From NCBI GenBank assembly GCA_958349535.1, contig CATWDJ010000005.1, positions 61,281 to 125,280 on the forward strand: a stretch of 64,000 nucleotides of DNA, given 5' to 3'. Both the position numbers and the translations under genes were made by a program. Within the stretch, counting starts at the first letter, position 1, and every line of letters starts with the position of its first letter. Shown in pieces: positions 16,983-26,170 of the stretch. Under the pieces are notes generated by a model. It was not told where the DNA came from. It saw nothing but the letters and a program-made list of their open reading frames with translations, and ran no database searches. This stretch comes from Maccoyibacter sp900556645. GTDB lineage: Bacteria; Bacillota; Clostridia; Lachnospirales; Lachnospiraceae.

Positions 16983-17112
16983 TGGTTGACCTCCTTAAAA
17001 TCTTCTCACCCAGACAATATCAATGTCCGAAAATATTGTCGTAAGGTACATTGTTTTTATAGTAAAATGCTGCTCCGGGGCTATGGAGCCACATTTCTTC
17101 ACTACGTCAGAC
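16983..17112 (-). ncRNA. rplM leader, candidate L13 autoregulatory RNA
   Basis: The leader between the promoter and rplM holds a strong nested stem: AAATG/CATTT enclosing GCTCC/GGAGC (about 17096-17065), followed by a further pairing region ACAATATT/GATATTGT near 17043-17020. Firmicute rplM genes commonly carry an L13-binding leader; a covariance search is needed to assign the family. Confidence 0.5.
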
Positions 17113-17889
17113 TTAAATATTATAGTACACACTCCCATGCGTGTCAAGAAATTTTTCAAACTCTATACCAATCATTGTCAGTCCTTTTGCCGGTGCCGTA
17201 GGGCCTGCCGCCTCCCGGTTTTTTGCCTCTAAAATCTCTTTCATCTCCTGTGGACTTCGTTCTCCCGCTCCCACTTGAATCAATGTTCCCGCAATGATGC
17301 GAACCATATTGTATAAAAATCCGCTCCCTGTAATGCGGATGGTAATCAGTTCATTCTCTTCCGATACCTTCAGCTCATATATGGTCCGGATCGTACTCTC
17401 CACCTCTGCCCGGATAGAACAGAAGCTTTTAAAGTCATGCTCTCCCACCAGATATTCCGCTGCCTTCTGCATAGCCTCTATATCCAGATGTCGGTAATAA
17501 AAATGGGTGTTCTTTCTGCGGTTGGGGTCCCGAAATTCCCGGTTCAATATCCGGTATTCATAGGTTTTCCTGCTATGGCAATGTCTCGGATGGAAATCTG
17601 CCGGAACCTCCCCCGAAAACTGTACCACAATATCCTCTGGGAGTCTTTGGTTCAAAGCATAGGATATTTTCTCCGCTGGCATCCGTGCCGATGTATCAAA
17701 AACCGCCACATTGCCGCAGGAATGAACTCCCGCATCGGTTCTGCTGGCACCTGTAACCACAATCTTTTCTCCCAGCAGATGGGTCAGTTCTCTGTTCAGA
17801 ACTCCCTCTATAGTTTCGCCGTTAGGCTGAATCTGCCAGCCGCAATATTCCGTTCCATCATATGCCACTATTAACATGACACGTTTCAT
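17113..17889 (-). CDS. truA: tRNA pseudouridine(38-40) synthase
   Basis: 258 residues. The catalytic aspartate is in GASRTDAGVHS (about residues 53-63), and DPNRRKNTHFYYR and GSGFLYNMVRIIAGTL are TruA signatures. It makes pseudouridine at positions 38-40 of tRNA anticodon arms. The start at 17889 is chosen because GGTGAAG precedes it and it lies just beyond the ecfT stop; the open frame extends 14 codons further into ecfT. It closes the ecf operon, as in many Firmicutes (ecfA1-ecfA2-ecfT-truA-rplM-rpsI). Confidence 0.95.
   Translation of the reverse strand: MKRVMLIVAYDGTEYCGWQIQPNGETIEGVLNRELTHLLGEKIVVTGASRTDAGVHSCGNVAVFDTSARMPAEKISYALNQRLPEDIVVQFSGEVPADFHPRHCHSRKTYEYRILNREFRDPNRRKNTHFYYRHLDIEAMQKAAEYLVGEHDFKSFCSIRAEVESTIRTIYELKVSEENELITIRITGSGFLYNMVRIIAGTLIQVGAGERSPQEMKEILEAKNREAAGPTAPAKGLTMIGIEFEKFLDTHGSVYYNI
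17119..17147 (-). promoter_or_regulatory. promoter of rplM-rpsI, inside the 3' end of truA
   Basis: Minus strand TTGACA (17147-17142), 17-base spacer, TATAAT (17124-17119): a consensus promoter. It overlaps the last codons of truA, whose stop is at 17113. Confidence 0.85.
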
Positions 17890-17905
17890 ATCTTCACCGC
17901 CATTA

Positions 17906-18721
17906 TCAGAAATTTCCCACAGATACCGCAAATCTCAATATCATCATAATGATGAAGTAAAGTATAATAATTGCATATGCTTTGTAATCTCTGGCAGCAT
18001 AGGTCAAAGGCTTCATTTTGGTTCGCCCTGTGCCTCCATGATAACATCTGGCTTCCATTGCCATTGCCAAATCGTTGGCTCGACGGAATGCCGATACAAA
18101 AAGAGGCACTAACAGCGGAATCATATTTTTTGCCTTTTTGATAATACCACCGGTCTCAAAATCTGCACCTCTGGCCATCTGTGCCCGCATAATTTTGTCC
18201 GCTTCTTCCACCAGAATCGGAATAAACCGAAGGGCAATGGACATCATCATTGCAATCTCATGTACCGGTACATGAATACGGTTCAAGGGACTAAGAGATT
18301 TCTCCAGACCATCCGTCAGCTCATTTGGTGTAGTGGTCAGGGTCATAACCGAAGTTCCCAGAATCAAATAGGTCAAACGGATTGCCATAAGAATTGCATT
18401 TCTCAGTCCCTCATAGGTAATTGTAAAAATCCAAAAAGAAACCAATTCTTTTCCGTTAGTTAAAAACAGATTGAAAATCGCAGTAATAATCATCAAAATC
18501 ACAATAGCTTTCAATCCCTTTACCATGTAACCCAACGGTACTTTGGAAAAATGGATAAAGCTGAACATAAAAATAGTCGCAACTAAGAAGCCCCATACAT
18601 TTCGGAAGGAAAACAACGAAATAATAAAGAGCAGGGTTGCAAATAACTTTACCCTTGGGTCTAATTTATGAATGACAGAATCTGCCGGATAATATTGTCC
18701 TATGGTAATATCTCGTAACAT
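17906..18721 (-). CDS. ecfT: energy-coupling factor transporter transmembrane subunit EcfT
   Basis: 271 residues with about five to six transmembrane helices. The coupling-helix region carries the Ala-Arg-Gly motifs AQMARGAD and MAMEARCYHGG that dock on the two ATPases. It is the shared membrane scaffold of group II ECF importers, which take up vitamins through interchangeable S components encoded elsewhere. Its ATG lies one base after the ecfA2 stop, so translation is coupled. Confidence 0.95.
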   Translation of the reverse strand: MLRDITIGQYYPADSVIHKLDPRVKLFATLLFIISLFSFRNVWGFLVATIFMFSFIHFSKVPLGYMVKGLKAIVILMIITAIFNLFLTNGKELVSFWIFTITYEGLRNAILMAIRLTYLILGTSVMTLTTTPNELTDGLEKSLSPLNRIHVPVHEIAMMMSIALRFIPILVEEADKIMRAQMARGADFETGGIIKKAKNMIPLLVPLFVSAFRRANDLAMAMEARCYHGGTGRTKMKPLTYAARDYKAYAIIILYFIIMMILRFAVSVGNF

Positions 18722-18722
18722 C

Positions 18723-19571
18723 TTATCGTCCCAACTTTTTCAAGATTTCTTCTTTTGCCTCTGCCACTGTGGTGGCATCTGTGGTTACCGGAATCCCCGC
18801 ATCGTGCAATTCATGCATCAGATAGGTTACCTGCGGTGCCGCCAGTCCTACCGACTCCAATTCCTTGTAATGGCCAAACACCTGCTTTGGTGTATCGTCA
18901 AACATCACTTCTCCCTGATTCATTACGATGATTCTTCCCACATATTTTGCCACATCTTCCATGCTGTGGGATACCAGAATTACCGTGATTCCCTGTTCCT
19001 CATGGAGCTTTGCCACCTGATCCAGTATCTCATCCCGTCCTTTGGGATCCAATCCTGCGGTAGGCTCGTCCAAAATCAGCACTTCCGGTTTCATAGCAAG
19101 AACACCTGCTATCGCCACTCTTCTCTTTTGTCCTCCGGAAAGGTCAAAGGGTGAGTGATAATAAATCTCCTCCGGGAGTCCTACACTCTTCAATGCCGCA
19201 AAGGCTCTAAGCTGTGCCTGTTCTTTTCCGATTCCCTGATTCATAGGGCCGAAGCACACATCATCGAAAACGGTAGTCTCAAAAAGCTGGTGCTCCGGGT
19301 ATTGAAACACCAACCCCACTTTGTTGCGAAGGCTCCGCAAATCATAGTCCTCGTCATAGATGTCCTCTCCATTGTAATAAATCCCACCGGAGGTAGCCTT
19401 GGTCAGACCGTTAAGGTGTTGGATTAAGGTAGATTTTCCCGACCCGGTATGTCCGATGATTCCGATAAACTCACCGTCTTCTATCTTAAGATTAATATTT
19501 TTTAATGCCTGTATCTCATAGGCTGTGTCCGCACTGTATACAAAATTTACTTTATCTAAAATAATTGACAT
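18723..19571 (-). CDS. ecfA2: energy-coupling factor ATPase EcfA2
   Basis: 282 residues. Walker A GHTGSGKSTL near residues 40-49, Q-loop YPEHQLFE, signature LSGGQKRRVAIAG and Walker B ILDEPTAGLDPKG. Second ATPase of the ECF module, paired with EcfA1 on EcfT. It follows ecfA1 by 13 bases with RBS AGGTG. Confidence 0.95.
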   Translation of the reverse strand: MSIILDKVNFVYSADTAYEIQALKNINLKIEDGEFIGIIGHTGSGKSTLIQHLNGLTKATSGGIYYNGEDIYDEDYDLRSLRNKVGLVFQYPEHQLFETTVFDDVCFGPMNQGIGKEQAQLRAFAALKSVGLPEEIYYHSPFDLSGGQKRRVAIAGVLAMKPEVLILDEPTAGLDPKGRDEILDQVAKLHEEQGITVILVSHSMEDVAKYVGRIIVMNQGEVMFDDTPKQVFGHYKELESVGLAAPQVTYLMHELHDAGIPVTTDATTVAEAKEEILKKLGR

Positions 19572-19584
19572 CTTTTCACCTGTA

Positions 19585-20433
19585 TTATAGTTTACATAAC
19601 ACTTCCACTAATTCTTCCCGGGTAAGAACCCCCGCAGGAACCGGAAGTCCTGCTTTTCGAAGCTCATCTGCCAGAAGTGTAATCTGAGGTACATCCAAAC
19701 GATGGGCTTTTAAGGTATCTACCTGAGAGAAAATCTCTCTTGGAGTTCCCTCCATGACAATCTCTCCTTTGTCCATCACAAATACCTTGTCTGCCTCCAC
19801 CACTTCTTCCATGTAGTGTGTAATCAGAATAATCGTAACGCCCTTTTCCCTGTTCAGAAGATGCGCGGTTTTTAAAACCTCTTTTCTTCCGTTTGGGTCC
19901 AACATAGCCGTAGGCTCATCCAGAATAATGCAGTCCGGCTGCATAGCCACCACTCCCGCAATGGCTACTCGCTGCTTCTGTCCGCCGGAAAGCTTATTGG
20001 GAGAATGACTGCGGAATTTTAACATTCCCACCGACTTCAGGCTTTCCTCCACCCTCTGCCAGATTTCATCCGTAGGCACCCCGATATTCTCCGGTCCGAA
20101 TCCCACATCCTCTTCCACCACACTGGCGATAATCTGGTTGTCGGGATTCTGAAACACCATTCCTGCATTTTGACGAATATCCCACAGATGTTCATCCTCA
20201 GCGGTATCCATTCCTCCAACCCACATAGTTCCCTCGGTAGGCTTTAGGATGGCATTCATATGCTTTGCCAAAGTGGACTTGCCGGAACCGTTATGACCCA
20301 GAATTGCCACAAACTGTCCCTTTTCAATATCGATATCCACCCCCGCCAATGCGTTCTGAATAGATTCTACATTTCCCTCTTCGTCCCGATGAATATATTC
20401 GTGTATTAATCCTTTTGTCTTAATAATTCCCAT
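19585..20433 (-). CDS. ecfA1: energy-coupling factor ATPase EcfA1
   Basis: 282 residues. Walker A GHNGSGKSTLAKH, Q-loop NPDNQI, signature KLSGGQKQRVAIAG and Walker B ILDEPTAMLDPNG mark it as the EcfA1 type. It starts the ECF operon after trmL (9 bases away) with RBS AGAGG. Together with EcfA2 and EcfT it drives uptake of vitamins and metals. Confidence 0.95.
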   Translation of the reverse strand: MGIIKTKGLIHEYIHRDEEGNVESIQNALAGVDIDIEKGQFVAILGHNGSGKSTLAKHMNAILKPTEGTMWVGGMDTAEDEHLWDIRQNAGMVFQNPDNQIIASVVEEDVGFGPENIGVPTDEIWQRVEESLKSVGMLKFRSHSPNKLSGGQKQRVAIAGVVAMQPDCIILDEPTAMLDPNGRKEVLKTAHLLNREKGVTIILITHYMEEVVEADKVFVMDKGEIVMEGTPREIFSQVDTLKAHRLDVPQITLLADELRKAGLPVPAGVLTREELVEVLCKL

Positions 20434-20442
20434 AGTATCCTC

Positions 20443-20943
20443 TTATTTCCACTGAAGATGATGTAATTCTCCCTCCAGCTTCATATGGTCAAACTGATTC
20501 TGCCGCAATGCCTCATAGAGGACAATCGCCACAGAATTGGAAAGATTCAATGAACGTGTTTCTCCTATCATTGGAATCCTGATACATTCCTCCGGGTGTT
20601 CAATCAGAATCTCCTCCGGTATTCCTGCACTTTCTTTTCCAAACATGATATAACAGTCCGGCTCAAAGGAAACTTCGGTATACACATGCTTCCCTTTCGT
20701 GGTTGCCATGTAAATCTTAGCATTGGGATTTTTCTGCAAGAAATCCTCGTAGTTTACATAACGTTCCACTTCCAGCTCTGACCAATAGTCCATTCCGGCT
20801 CTTTTAATTGCTTTTTCACTAAGGCTGAATCCCAACGGTTCAATGAGATGCAGCTTTGTTCCTGTTGCTACACAGGTTCTTCCGATATTTCCGGTATTTG
20901 CCGGAATTTCCGGTTCAAACAACACAATATTTAACTTTGCCAT
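20443..20943 (-). CDS. trmL: tRNA (cytidine(34)-2'-O)-methyltransferase
   Basis: 166-residue SPOUT methyltransferase, the family's usual length. FEPEIPANTGNIGRTC at the N-terminus, GKESAGIPEEI and IPMIGETRSLNLSNSVAI near the end form the trefoil-knot SAM site. It methylates the wobble ribose of tRNA-Leu species. The ATG follows the aminotransferase stop by one base. Confidence 0.92.
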   Translation of the reverse strand: MAKLNIVLFEPEIPANTGNIGRTCVATGTKLHLIEPLGFSLSEKAIKRAGMDYWSELEVERYVNYEDFLQKNPNAKIYMATTKGKHVYTEVSFEPDCYIMFGKESAGIPEEILIEHPEECIRIPMIGETRSLNLSNSVAIVLYEALRQNQFDHMKLEGELHHLQWK

Positions 20944-20944
20944 A

Positions 20945-22114
20945 TTATGCTTCCTCTCGCAAGCGGATAATAAAACGCTCCAACCGCTCTAAAGCTTCTT
21001 TTAGGTTATCCAAAGAATATGCATAGGAAATTCTTAAGAATCCTTCCCCACATGCTCCGAATGCGGTTCCCGGAACCACCGCTACCTTTTCTTCCTGTAA
21101 AAACCGATTGGCAAATTCCTCTGAGGTCATTCCAAATTCCTTAATACAAGGGAAAATGTAAAAGGCTCCGAAAGGTTCAAAGCACTGCAGCTTCATTTCC
21201 TTAAAACGATGTACCAGATACCTTCTTCTGGCATTATACTCTTCCCGCATCTTTGCCACATCATCGTCTCCATTCCGTAATGCGGAAACTGCTGCGTACT
21301 GACTGGTGGTAGGAGCACACATAATAGCAAACTGATGAATTTTCAACATCTGTGCCAGAATGTTCTCCGGTGCACAGGCATAACCCAGACGCCAGCCGGT
21401 CATGGCATAGGCTTTGGAAAATCCGTTAATCAAAACGGTACGCTCCTTCATTCCCGGCAGTGAGGCTATGGTCACATGCTCATCCAGATAAGTCAGTTCC
21501 GAGTAAATCTCGTCGCTCAACACGAAAATATCATGTTCCTTTACCACCTCTGCAATAGCTTCCAAATCCTTCCGCTCCATAATAGCTCCCGTAGGATTAT
21601 TTGGAAACGGCAATACCAAAAGCTTAGTTTTTGGAGTAATAGCTGCTTCTAACTCTTCTTTGGTCAGCCGGAACTCATTTTCTTCCTTCAATTCAATAAT
21701 TACCGGAACTCCGTTTGCCAAAATAGCACACGGCTCGTAGGACACATAGCTTGGCTGTGGAATCAGAACTTCATCACCCGGATCCAGCATTGCCCGCATG
21801 GCAATGTCAATAGCTTCGCTGCCTCCTACCGTTACCATGACCTCTTTCTCATAATCGTAAAAAACATCACATTTCCGGTAGATATATTTTGAAATTTCCT
21901 GTTTCAATTCTTTTAATCCGGCATTTGAGGTATAGAAGGTTCTTCCTTTTTCCAGTGAAAAAATACCTTCATCCCGAATATGCCAAGGAGTATCAAAATC
22001 CGGCTCTCCCACACCTAAAGAGATGGCATCCTCCATCTCATTTACAATGTCAAAAAATTTTCGGATACCGGATGGTTCTATATCAACTATTCTTTGAGAT
22101 AATGGGTTTCTCAT
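20945..22114 (-). CDS. PLP-dependent class I/II aminotransferase
   Basis: 389 residues. GVGEPDFDTPWHI, FPNNPTGAI, LSDEIYSEL and the PLP-lysine motif NGFSKAYAMTGWRLGY place it with aspartate/aromatic-type aminotransferases. Substrate is not certain from sequence. Its ATG overlaps the stop of the Lrp gene (ATGA), an arrangement common in Clostridia (Lrp plus aminotransferase) and a sign of amino-acid-responsive regulation. Confidence 0.9.
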   Translation of the reverse strand: MRNPLSQRIVDIEPSGIRKFFDIVNEMEDAISLGVGEPDFDTPWHIRDEGIFSLEKGRTFYTSNAGLKELKQEISKYIYRKCDVFYDYEKEVMVTVGGSEAIDIAMRAMLDPGDEVLIPQPSYVSYEPCAILANGVPVIIELKEENEFRLTKEELEAAITPKTKLLVLPFPNNPTGAIMERKDLEAIAEVVKEHDIFVLSDEIYSELTYLDEHVTIASLPGMKERTVLINGFSKAYAMTGWRLGYACAPENILAQMLKIHQFAIMCAPTTSQYAAVSALRNGDDDVAKMREEYNARRRYLVHRFKEMKLQCFEPFGAFYIFPCIKEFGMTSEEFANRFLQEEKVAVVPGTAFGACGEGFLRISYAYSLDNLKEALERLERFIIRLREEA

Positions 22115-22593
22115 GGTATCATATGTATCCTTTCATCTTTTTTCGGTGCAGCCATAACGGTTCCGTGATCTTTATATTTTTTCAAAATAAAATTGGTCTT
22201 AGTACTCAGAACAGAATCCAGTGTAGACAGCTTATCTGATACAAACTGTGCAATCTCACGCAAAGTTTTTCCTTCCAGAATAACCATAAAATCAAAACCG
22301 CCGGAAATCAGATATACCGCATTGACCTCAGGATAGTTATAAATGCGTTCTGCCACTTTATCAAATCCCATATCCCTCTGCGGAGTAACCCGAACCTCTA
22401 TCATTGCCGTCACTTTCTCGATTCCCGTCTTATCCCAGTTAATCAGAGTATGGTAACCACAGATAATATGCTCTGCCTCCATGGCCTCTAATTCATTTAA
22501 TACATCCGCTTCTTGAACACCCAGCATGATTGCCAGCTCATTCAAGTCGACTCTGCTGTTCTTTTCTATAAAAGTCAAAATTTTTTCTCGCAT
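22111..22593 (-). CDS. Lrp/AsnC-family regulator
   Basis: 160 residues: helix-turn-helix at about 5-50 (DLNELAIMLGVQEADVLNELEAME) and a RAM effector domain (about 65-145, EVNAVYLISGGFDFMVIL) that binds amino acids. The start at 22593 is chosen because GGAGG lies 6 bases before it; the longer frame would need a TTG. It is translationally coupled to the aminotransferase that follows, which is a likely target. Confidence 0.9.
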   Translation of the reverse strand: MREKILTFIEKNSRVDLNELAIMLGVQEADVLNELEAMEAEHIICGYHTLINWDKTGIEKVTAMIEVRVTPQRDMGFDKVAERIYNYPEVNAVYLISGGFDFMVILEGKTLREIAQFVSDKLSTLDSVLSTKTNFILKKYKDHGTVMAAPKKDERIHMIP

Positions 22594-22618
22594 AATTTTC
22601 CTCCAATATTCCAATCAT

Positions 22619-23605
22619 TTATTTTAAAACCTTATATAATTCATCCGTTTTCGGAGGCTCTAAATATCTGCACTCATCCTCATTTCGCAGGATTCTGTCC
22701 CTTCCTGCCGTTGCTTTTCCGATGATTACCGCAGGAATTCCTTCCTTTTGCAATTCCATAACCAGACGATTCCCATCTTTTGCTGCCATCAACATGGAAC
22801 CGCTGGAAATCAGCTCATAGGGACTGATCCCAAAATATTCACAGATTTCTACTGTCTCCTGTTTCAACGGAATCTTTTTCAAATCAATTTCAAGTCCGAC
22901 GCCGGATGCTTCTGCCATTTCCCAGAGAGCCCCAAAAATTCCACCCTCTGTCACATCATGCATTGCCGCGACGCCAGACTTAACGGCGGTAGCAGCCTCC
23001 GGTAATACGGACAGATACCGATCCAGTCCCTTTGCCGCTTCTAAAAACGGTTTTGTGTATCTGGCACTCAGCTCCTGTTCCTTTTCCTTTGCCAATATGG
23101 CGGTTCCTTCTATTCCTACCCACTTAGTTACCAGAATATCCATGTCCGGTAACACATCCGCAGTGGAAATCAATCTGTCTTCCTTTGCTTTTCCCACACC
23201 TGTTACAGATAACACAATCTGGCTCACCACCCGGGTAACCTCTGTGTGTCCGCCCATAACCTGAATCCGATTCTTCTCACAGGCAGACTCCACCTGTGCC
23301 ATCACATGCTTCAATTCTTCTTCTGTGGCATCTTCCGGCAACAGCATGGTTAACATAACTCCTATCGGTTCTGCTCCTGCACTTGCCAAATCATTGACTG
23401 TAATCTGAACAGCCAAATCTCCTATATCCTTTGCCGTTCCTGTAATAGGGTCCGTAGAGATTACAAAAATCTCGTCATTGTCAAGCTTCATTGCCGCACA
23501 GTCTTCCCCTACTCCGGCTCCCAGAAGTACCTCTTCTCTTTTCGTATGCAGTTGTTTGAAAACGGAACGCTTTAATACGCTTTCCGGTAACTTTCCAACC
23601 TTCAT
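22619..23605 (-). CDS. AIR synthase-related (HypE/ThiL-like) ATP-binding protein
   Basis: 328 residues of the PurM-like fold: GVGEDCAAM and STDPITGTAKDIGDLAVQI form the N-terminal ATP/metal half, MGGHTEVT and DVTEGGIFGALWEMAE the C-terminal half. The family includes HypE (cyanide ligand maturation), SelD, ThiL and PurM. It lacks the C-terminal PRxC tail of HypE, so it is not assigned as HypE. It begins the run AIR-lrp-aminotransferase-trmL-ecf on the minus strand. Its role is unknown. Confidence 0.85.
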   Translation of the reverse strand: MKVGKLPESVLKRSVFKQLHTKREEVLLGAGVGEDCAAMKLDNDEIFVISTDPITGTAKDIGDLAVQITVNDLASAGAEPIGVMLTMLLPEDATEEELKHVMAQVESACEKNRIQVMGGHTEVTRVVSQIVLSVTGVGKAKEDRLISTADVLPDMDILVTKWVGIEGTAILAKEKEQELSARYTKPFLEAAKGLDRYLSVLPEAATAVKSGVAAMHDVTEGGIFGALWEMAEASGVGLEIDLKKIPLKQETVEICEYFGISPYELISSGSMLMAAKDGNRLVMELQKEGIPAVIIGKATAGRDRILRNEDECRYLEPPKTDELYKVLK

Positions 23606-23643
23606 AGCTTCCTCATTTTTCTGCTAAATATTACTTATAATCA

Positions 23644-23669
23644 AGGCTGCCTCAATTCTGAGACAGCCT
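23644..23669 (-). terminator. weak terminator-like hairpin after the VanW gene
   Basis: Arms AGGCTG/CAGCCT with inner CTCA/TGAG and a 4-base loop, but no long T run follows on the minus strand, so function is uncertain. Confidence 0.4.
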
Positions 23670-23682
23670 CCTTGTCAAAATC

Positions 23683-25275
23683 CTACGGTGTTCTGAGCAT
23701 ATCAGCTTTTCCCGGTATCTGTGTCTGCGTTTCTGTCTGAGGCTCTACTGCCTGAGCAGCCTCCTGAGCTGCCTTTGCCGCTGCTTCTGCCGCTGCCTGT
23801 GCCTGTGCCGCTGCAATAGCATCATCACAATTTGCTGCTGCCGCTGCCGAAATGGTTGCCTCATCCTGTGTTGCAATGGCATTGTTGATTGCCGCCACTG
23901 CATTGGCATTTCCTGACATGGTTCCCACCAATACAATCTTTGGAGATGCCTGATAGGTAGAGCTGTTAAATTCTTCTCTGCTCTTTTCCACACCATTTAC
24001 TAAGACAATTTTCCATAATTTCGCCTTCTTACCGGTATGTGCCTGCTGACTGGTACTGATGGTTCCAATTGGCAGACTTCCATCTGCAACATACTGCACT
24101 CCCGGATCTGTCTGGCTGATAGTTTCACTGACAAATTTTACTTCTCTGCCTGCTTCTCTAGTCTCTTTTCCGTAAATATTAAAGTGAATGATGCCTCCGT
24201 CTGTATGTCCTTCAATATAAATCGGGGCTTCTGTAGTATTCTTAAATTTTAAATCCTTATATTCTCCTGAAATTGCTGCATCCATAGACGGCTCCACGTA
24301 ATTTACAATCATGGAATGGGCATATCTTTCCGTAATGCCCAGTTCTGCACGGATTGCCGCATTGTAAAGGGTGGTGGATACCTGACAGATACCTCCGCCG
24401 TAGGTCTCTACGGTTGTACCGTTCTCATAGGAGCCTGCCAGAGCATAGCCGTTTTCTTCATTAAACGGTGTTACTGCATCATGCACAGAAAACTCGTCTC
24501 CCGGATAAAGGATGGTTCCGTTAATCTTTGCCGCACCGTTCTTTACATTTTTAGCACGTCCCGCTGTCGAGGAACTGAAATCCGTACTGTAAGCCCCCAG
24601 TAAATCCTGCACCTGTGCCAGTTCTTCTTCCGTACCCCTTGGTTCTACAATCTTTGCTTCCAGTGCAATGGTGGTTTCTTTTCCATCCCACTCTTGATTC
24701 ATATAGCTCTTAATTGCGGTTACGGATTCATCAATCTTAATTTTGATTCCGTCATGTCCCTCCACATAGACAAACTCTCCGTTTTCACGGGTTAATCCGT
24801 TGTCCTCTGCATCCTGATTCAGATTGCTCTCATTTTCTTTTAAGAGGGATTTTACCTTGCTCTTATCTATATCATAGGAAATAGAAAATACCTTATCTCC
24901 CTTTTCCAAATCTTTTTTCTCTTTGTATCTGGTAATCAGATTTCCGGTTCTTCCCAGATTCAGTGCTTTCTCGGCAATCTCTTTATTGCCCCACTTCACG
25001 CCCAAATCCTTAGCTGTTACGTCAATGCTATTTCCGTCAGCCTCCAGCTTAATCGGCGTATCTTCCAGTTTTTCCACATATTCTTCTACTGCTTTTGATG
25101 CTTCCTCCGCAGTCATTCCTGCTACGGAAACATCTCCTATATAAACGCGGTCCGGTATTACAAGCTTTTCTTCCTCTTTCGCTTTTACATTTACGGTAAT
25201 AATCGCTCCCACTACCAGTACTACTGCTGCAATTCCTACCGCAAATATTGACCATCGTTTCTTCATATTCTTCAT
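23683..25275 (-). CDS. VanW-family cell-envelope protein
   Basis: 530 residues. One N-terminal transmembrane helix (about 9-30) anchors it outside the membrane. Residues about 75-185 fit a putative peptidoglycan-binding domain, 240-370 the VanW domain (LGAYSTDFSS, YALAGSYENG, GGGICQVSTTLYNAA), and 385-455 a G5-like segment. The tail is an Ala/Gln-rich low-complexity helix (AAAAANCDDAIAAAQAQAAA). VanW-like proteins are linked to peptidoglycan in spore-forming Firmicutes, but their chemistry is not known. RBS AAAGGA precedes the ATG. Confidence 0.88.
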   Translation of the reverse strand: MKNMKKRWSIFAVGIAAVVLVVGAIITVNVKAKEEEKLVIPDRVYIGDVSVAGMTAEEASKAVEEYVEKLEDTPIKLEADGNSIDVTAKDLGVKWGNKEIAEKALNLGRTGNLITRYKEKKDLEKGDKVFSISYDIDKSKVKSLLKENESNLNQDAEDNGLTRENGEFVYVEGHDGIKIKIDESVTAIKSYMNQEWDGKETTIALEAKIVEPRGTEEELAQVQDLLGAYSTDFSSSTAGRAKNVKNGAAKINGTILYPGDEFSVHDAVTPFNEENGYALAGSYENGTTVETYGGGICQVSTTLYNAAIRAELGITERYAHSMIVNYVEPSMDAAISGEYKDLKFKNTTEAPIYIEGHTDGGIIHFNIYGKETREAGREVKFVSETISQTDPGVQYVADGSLPIGTISTSQQAHTGKKAKLWKIVLVNGVEKSREEFNSSTYQASPKIVLVGTMSGNANAVAAINNAIATQDEATISAAAAANCDDAIAAAQAQAAAEAAAKAAQEAAQAVEPQTETQTQIPGKADMLRTP

Positions 25276-25412
25276 TCTAATATCCTTTCCTATGCCATTC
25301 CAATGGTATCATGTCCAGCAACATTATACATTTTACCATAAAAATACGGTTTTTCAAGATGCAGCCTGCCCAATAAATTTGACACGCCAACTTCCTTTTA
25401 GTATATTATGAC

Positions 25413-25514
25413 CTAGAAGGCAGCCAACACAAGAGAAAGAAGCATTGCTGCAACTAAAATAATGACAATAACACCTGCAAAGACTCTCTTTTTCTTAGAA
25501 TTACGGTAATCCAT
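25413..25514 (-). CDS. 33-residue single-pass membrane peptide
   Basis: ATG at 25514 with a good RBS (GTGAGGTG, 6 bases spacing) and stop at 25415-25413. The product has a positive N-terminus (RNSKKKR) and one hydrophobic helix (residues 11-33, VFAGVIVIILVAAMLLSLVL). It is too short for ordinary gene callers. It resembles the many small hydrophobic proteins of Firmicutes (for example DUF4044-like); no function can be given. It sits divergently from the 203-residue membrane protein gene. Confidence 0.65.
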   Translation of the reverse strand: MDYRNSKKKRVFAGVIVIILVAAMLLSLVLAAF

Positions 25515-25558
25515 ATTTTTCACCTCACTTATATAATATAGAAAGGAGCATTACACTT

Positions 25559-26170
25559 ATGCTGTTCCCCTGCTTGACAATATTTATGGTTTTTATCTTA
25601 TATTACGCTTTCCGAAGACGTCAGATTGAACGTCGGGAAACAGAACGTGAAACGGAATTCTGGTCCCGGGAAAACCGTGCTTTAAATACCAGAAGTAAAG
25701 ACCTCTCAAATCTGGAGTATATCACTGTTCCTCTGGAAACCTTCCCCATGGGACTTCATTCCGAAGAAGACCTGCTTCCTTTTGAAGAAAAGCTTCAACA
25801 GCTATCTTCGGAAAAAATCTATAATCTTACCGGAATCTCCAATACGGATCTGATGCTTACCTATGGTGCCGGTAATCTGGATACCTTAAGCTCCTATGAC
25901 GAAAACTATACCCAACTGGTTCGCACCATTGCCGATTACGGCGAAGCTTTGGCTTCCCATTCTTATACCGAGGACGCCATTACTGTTCTGGAGTATGGCA
26001 TCAAAATCTGCAGTGATGTTACTTCCAATTATACTTTACTGGCTTCTCTTTATCAGGAAAAGGGAGAAGGACGTAAAATCCGTTCCCTGATAGAAACTGC
26101 AAAAATCTTAAACTCTCTTTCCAAGGATGTTATCTTGGAAAAACTGGAAGAATTAAATTCCCAGCCTTAA
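25559..26170 (+). CDS. membrane-anchored protein with TPR-like helices, unknown function
   Basis: 203 residues. A short N-terminal transmembrane segment (about 2-18) is followed by a charged Arg/Glu region and helical repeats near 110-195 (YGEALASHSYTEDAITVLEYG, LLASLYQEKGE), which look like degenerate tetratricopeptide units. RBS GGAG lies about 11 bases before the ATG. It is convergent with the exonuclease gene, with overlapping stops. I do not recognise a named family. Confidence 0.75.
   Translation: MLFPCLTIFMVFILYYAFRRRQIERRETERETEFWSRENRALNTRSKDLSNLEYITVPLETFPMGLHSEEDLLPFEEKLQQLSSEKIYNLTGISNTDLMLTYGAGNLDTLSSYDENYTQLVRTIADYGEALASHSYTEDAITVLEYGIKICSDVTSNYTLLASLYQEKGEGRKIRSLIETAKILNSLSKDVILEKLEELNSQP

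Noticed and set aside
22619..23605. Calling the AIR synthase-like gene hypE
   Set aside because: The C-terminal Pro-Arg-x-Cys tail that carries the HypE chemistry is missing and the gene is not in a hyp cluster.
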